Shown: piece by piece, positions 61,561-64,000 of the stretch
Position numbering within the stretch: the stretch's first letter is position 1
How the letters are laid out: each line of letters starts with the position of its first letter
DNA from: Acidobacteriota bacterium
GTDB taxonomy: Bacteria; Acidobacteriota; Vicinamibacteria; Marinacidobacterales; Marinacidobacteraceae
Assembly: GCA_009840635.1 (NCBI GenBank)
Contig: VXNL01000082.1
Location: forward strand, 1-64,000
Direction: 5' to 3'
DNA length: 64,000 bases
The notes under the pieces: generated by a model
Told to the model about the DNA's origin: nothing
Seen by the model: the letters and a program-made list of their open reading frames with translations, nothing else
Database searches by the model: none
Made by a program: the position numbers and the translations under genes

Positions 61561-63017
61561 CGCCGCCTCCGGTAGAGCCATTCGAAGATCGCTTTCGCGC
61601 GCGGGGTCAGCCGGGTGCGCTGGTAGGCGTCCGCCACCCGCTGCGCCGCCTGGGCCCAGGTGGGATAGCCGTGAATCGTCGAGGACAGCGACGCCAGTCC
61701 GACCCCGTGCTTCGCGGCGACCATGATCTCGTGAAGGATCTCACCCGCGCGGGGGGCGCAGACGGTGGCGCCCAGGATTTCGTCCTTGCCCTTCCGCGTG
61801 AGGACCTTCACGAAGCCCCGGGTCGCCGCCTCGGTGATCGCACGGTCGAGATCGTCGTTGCGGTGCCGGTGGACGTCCACGGGGATGTTCTTCGCCTCCG
61901 CGTCCTCCTCCCGGAGCCCGAAGTGGGCGACTTCGGGGTCGACGTAGGTGACCCAGGGGACGTAGCGGTAGTCCGCCTTCGCGCGGGGCAGGGGGGGCGG
62001 CAGGAGGATGTTCCGCACCACCAGCCGCGCCTGGTAGTCGGCGGTGTGGGTGAAGCGGTAGGGACCGGCCACGTCTCCGCACGCGTAGATGTGGCCCACG
62101 TTTGTGCGAAGCGCGCCGTCCACGGGCACGCCGCCCCGGACGTCGTACTCGACTCCGGCGGCTTCGAGACCGAGGTCCCGCACGTTCGGAGACCTTCCGG
62201 TGGCCACCAGGAGCCTCGAAGCGGTGACCGAGCGGGTGCCGCCGTTACAGCCCATCTCCGCGGTGACGTCGCCGTTGGACTCCCGGTGGAATCCCTCGAC
62301 GCGGCAGTCGGTGACGGTCTCGATCCCTTCGGCCGCGAAGGCTTCGTGAACGACCGCCGAGGCCTCGGCATCGTCCCGGGGCAGGAGCCGGCTGACATCC
62401 GTGAGGATCGTCACCCGGACCCCGAGCCGGTTCATGACCTGGCCCATCTCGCACCCGATGGGGCCGCCCCCGAGCACGATCAGCGATTCGGGAGGCGTTT
62501 CCTGCTCGTCGAAGAAGGTCTCGTTGGTGAAGTAGGGCGCCTCGTCGATCCCCGGGATGGGAGGGACGAGCGGCCTCGTTCCGGTGGCGATCACGAAGTG
62601 GGCGCCCTCGAGACGGGTTCCGTCGTCGAGTTCCACCGCGTGCGGGCTGACGAACCGGGCGCGGGCTTCGAAGACGTCCACCCCGAGACCCTCGAACCGC
62701 TCCACCGAGTCGTTGGGAGCGATCCGGGCGCGCCGCTCGCGCATGTGCTCGAAGACGCGCTGGAAGCGGAAACGCGGCTCCATCGCATCGAGTCCGTGGG
62801 CTTCCGCGTTGCGGATGCTCTGGATCAGCTTCGAGGTGGACACGAGCGCCTTCGAGGGCACGCACCCATAGTTGAGGCAGTCGCCACCCATCTTGGCGGC
62901 CTCCACCAAGGCGACCCGTCCTCCGAGCCCGGCGGTGCCGGCGGCGGTAACGAGACCCGCCGTGCCCGCTCCGATGATGACTACGTTGTATCGGCCCTTG
63001 CCGCGTTCATTCTTCAT
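61557..63017 (-). CDS. FAD-dependent disulfide oxidoreductase (mercuric-reductase-like, TVP38-associated)
   Basis: A 486-residue soluble flavoprotein. VVIIGAGTAGLVTAAGTAGL binds FAD, and MGGDCLNYGCVPSKALV carries the redox pair Cys47 and Cys52. A second Rossmann motif is VLGGGPIGCEMGQVMNRLGV. The dimerisation domain ends in TIHGYPTWAQAAQ, where lipoamide dehydrogenases have HxHPTxxE; here Tyr and Gln replace the catalytic His and Glu, which is seen in the TVP38-linked group. MerA features (N-terminal HMA domain, C-terminal Cys pair) are missing, so mercury reduction is unlikely. First gene of the FAD-TVP38-cytochrome operon. The electron acceptor is unknown. Confidence 0.9.
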   Translation of the reverse strand: MKNERGKGRYNVVIIGAGTAGLVTAAGTAGLGGRVALVEAAKMGGDCLNYGCVPSKALVSTSKLIQSIRNAEAHGLDAMEPRFRFQRVFEHMRERRARIAPNDSVERFEGLGVDVFEARARFVSPHAVELDDGTRLEGAHFVIATGTRPLVPPIPGIDEAPYFTNETFFDEQETPPESLIVLGGGPIGCEMGQVMNRLGVRVTILTDVSRLLPRDDAEASAVVHEAFAAEGIETVTDCRVEGFHRESNGDVTAEMGCNGGTRSVTASRLLVATGRSPNVRDLGLEAAGVEYDVRGGVPVDGALRTNVGHIYACGDVAGPYRFTHTADYQARLVVRNILLPPPLPRAKADYRYVPWVTYVDPEVAHFGLREEDAEAKNIPVDVHRHRNDDLDRAITEAATRGFVKVLTRKGKDEILGATVCAPRAGEILHEIMVAAKHGVGLASLSSTIHGYPTWAQAAQRVADAYQRTRLTPRAKAIFEWLYRRRR

Positions 63018-63094
63018 GCTTCGTACGGAACTCTATTCCGGCCGGGTGCGGGGCATGCCGGGCGGACCGGCGCGCCGAGCGGACGCCGCCCGGG

Positions 63095-63994
63095 TCAGAA
63101 CTCGTAGCGGATCGTGAAGGTGAGCGCCCAGAGCGAGACGTCGTCGGTGGTCATCACGTAGCGGATCCGCTCCCCGCGGCCGACGTCGGACTCGTGGCTG
63201 CGGAGCTGTACCCACTCGTCGTCACCCTCGAGGGTGGAGAAGGCGGCCCTCCGGAGCCGCACTCCGAAGCCCGCCGGTCCGATTCCCCCGAAGTCGGCGC
63301 CGACGATGGCCTGGTAGCCGAGGAGCAGGTCGGAGAGCGTGGTCCGGCCGATGGTGGTGGTGCCCGCCACCTTCGCGTTCAGCAGCGGATCGCGGAAGGT
63401 GGTGATGTACGCGGGATCGTCGTTCCGCTTCCAGCGGACGAAGTAGTCGAGCGAGGCGCTCATGGCGCCCACCCCGACGCCGACCCAGGGCGAAATCCCG
63501 GCGTTCGGGAGCGGGTCGAAATAGAGGTTCGCGAAGACGGCGTGACCCTTCAGGTCCCGGGCGCTCCCCTCGGTCGTCTCGAGTTCCTGCTCCGCCTTGT
63601 CCTGCGTCTCCACGTCGCCGATCCGAAACGCCAGCTCGTCGCCGAGCGTTGCGCCGAGGAACGAGTACTCGGCCTCGACCCGCAGGTTGCCGGTGAGGCG
63701 CCAGCCGGCCGCCAGCGAGGCGATGACCCCGCCTCCGGCCGCGAAGTCATGGGACCAGGAGGTCCGGGGCGGGGGCGTGGCGCAACGGTCGCCCACCTCG
63801 ATCTGATCGGGGTTGATGAGCAGGTCGCACTGGGTGCTCCAGTCGTTGTCGGATCCGTCGAGGGTGATGCCCGGGTTGCGCGTCCGGCCGAGCTCCATCC
63901 GCAGGTAGCGGTTCTCCTGCGCCTCGGCCACGGCCGACAGGCCGAGGGCGGCGGTCAGGAGCGCCGCGGTGATGGACGGGATCGGGCGTTGCAT
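63095..63994 (-). CDS. outer-membrane beta-barrel protein
   Basis: A 299-residue exported protein with signal peptide MQRPIPSITAALLTAALGLS to AVAEAQENR. Alternating amphipathic strands cover the mature part: GGGVIASLAAGWRLTGNLRV, EAEYSFLGATLGDELAF, AVFANLYFDPLPNAGISPWV, GVGVGAMSASLDYFVRW, TLSDLLLGYQAIVGADF, and the terminal SLWALTFTIRYEF, which ends in Phe as outer-membrane barrels do. Insertions between strands are acidic loops. The OmpA/OmpX-like fold is likely; no function assigned. It reaches close to the right edge but appears complete. Confidence 0.87.
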   Translation of the reverse strand: MQRPIPSITAALLTAALGLSAVAEAQENRYLRMELGRTRNPGITLDGSDNDWSTQCDLLINPDQIEVGDRCATPPPRTSWSHDFAAGGGVIASLAAGWRLTGNLRVEAEYSFLGATLGDELAFRIGDVETQDKAEQELETTEGSARDLKGHAVFANLYFDPLPNAGISPWVGVGVGAMSASLDYFVRWKRNDDPAYITTFRDPLLNAKVAGTTTIGRTTLSDLLLGYQAIVGADFGGIGPAGFGVRLRRAAFSTLEGDDEWVQLRSHESDVGRGERIRYVMTTDDVSLWALTFTIRYEF

Positions 63995-64000
63995 GAACAG

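Noticed and set aside
61557-63017. Mercuric reductase MerA
   Set aside because: No N-terminal HMA domain, no C-terminal Cys pair and no mer genes nearby.

Overview
The window is high-GC (roughly two thirds G+C by eye), densely packed bacterial chromosome from a Gram-negative organism: there are TolC/RND export genes, several lipoproteins, outer-membrane beta-barrels and periplasmic multiheme cytochromes. The mix of an orphan duplicated MacB/FtsX permease (ADOP type), CRTAC1/ASPIC-UnbV proteins next to multiheme cytochromes, TolB-propeller amidohydrolases, a DUF2911-like protein, many secreted peptidases and a REP-like palindrome family points to Acidobacteriota, with Gemmatimonadota as the alternative. 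This placement is inference from gene content. No rRNA, tRNA, CRISPR array, integrase or insertion sequence was recognised.

Layout. 0-2.6 kb: repeat-rich accessory DNA with a PD-(D/E)XK nuclease-like gene and an SdpI-like membrane protein. 2.6-8.2 kb: a CzcCBA-type heavy-metal efflux operon whose adaptor gene carries a +1 frameshift. 8.2-11.3 kb: a beta-propeller protein, a class A beta-lactamase-like lipoprotein and a methyltransferase-like gene. 11.3-12.3 kb: three REP-like palindromes, then twelve 32-bp tandem units, then fifteen copies of a CCGGTCGATA core in alternating 33/20-bp spacing ending exactly at the start codon of an ankyrin gene. 12.3-16.3 kb: two paralogous membrane-anchored ankyrin proteins flanking an ADOP permease. 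16.8-23.3 kb: DUF2513, groESL (clear promoter and terminator), then POP-HEPN-VOC. 23.5-28.1 kb: a PKD lipoprotein, a giant TolB-amidohydrolase and an Excalibur lipoprotein. 28.1-30.8 kb: ilvD and panE. 30.8-32.1 kb: a divergent repressor-like pair. 32.2-40.6 kb: a compact nine-gene minus-strand run (YhdT-like small subunit, SSS symporter, D-Ala-D-Ala ligase, four lipoproteins of one uncharacterised family, YtcJ-type amidohydrolase, rhodanese). 40.6-51.4 kb: cyclase, MATE, oligopeptidase B, VapBC, penicillin acylase, SLC1-type symporter, class V aminotransferase, DUF2911-like protein. 51.4-64 kb: beta-barrel + octaheme cytochrome + CRTAC1 run, Na/Pi cotransporter with PhoU-like tail, pentaheme cytochrome + TVP38 + FAD-disulfide oxidoreductase run, and a final beta-barrel.

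How the genes fit together. Several sets suggest a heterotroph that degrades peptides and amides: two prolyl-oligopeptidase-family enzymes, a penicillin acylase, two amidohydrolases, and Na-coupled uptake of organic acids. IlvD makes 2-ketoisovalerate and PanE reduces ketopantoate, adjacent steps of the valine/pantothenate branch; the SSS/YhdT-like pair 8 kb away resembles PanF/YhdT, but its substrate is not shown by sequence. The two cytochrome operons imply periplasmic electron transfer with unknown partners. The least explained features are the helically phased repeat array next to the ankyrin/ADOP module and the four-member lipoprotein family inside the D-Ala-D-Ala ligase operon.
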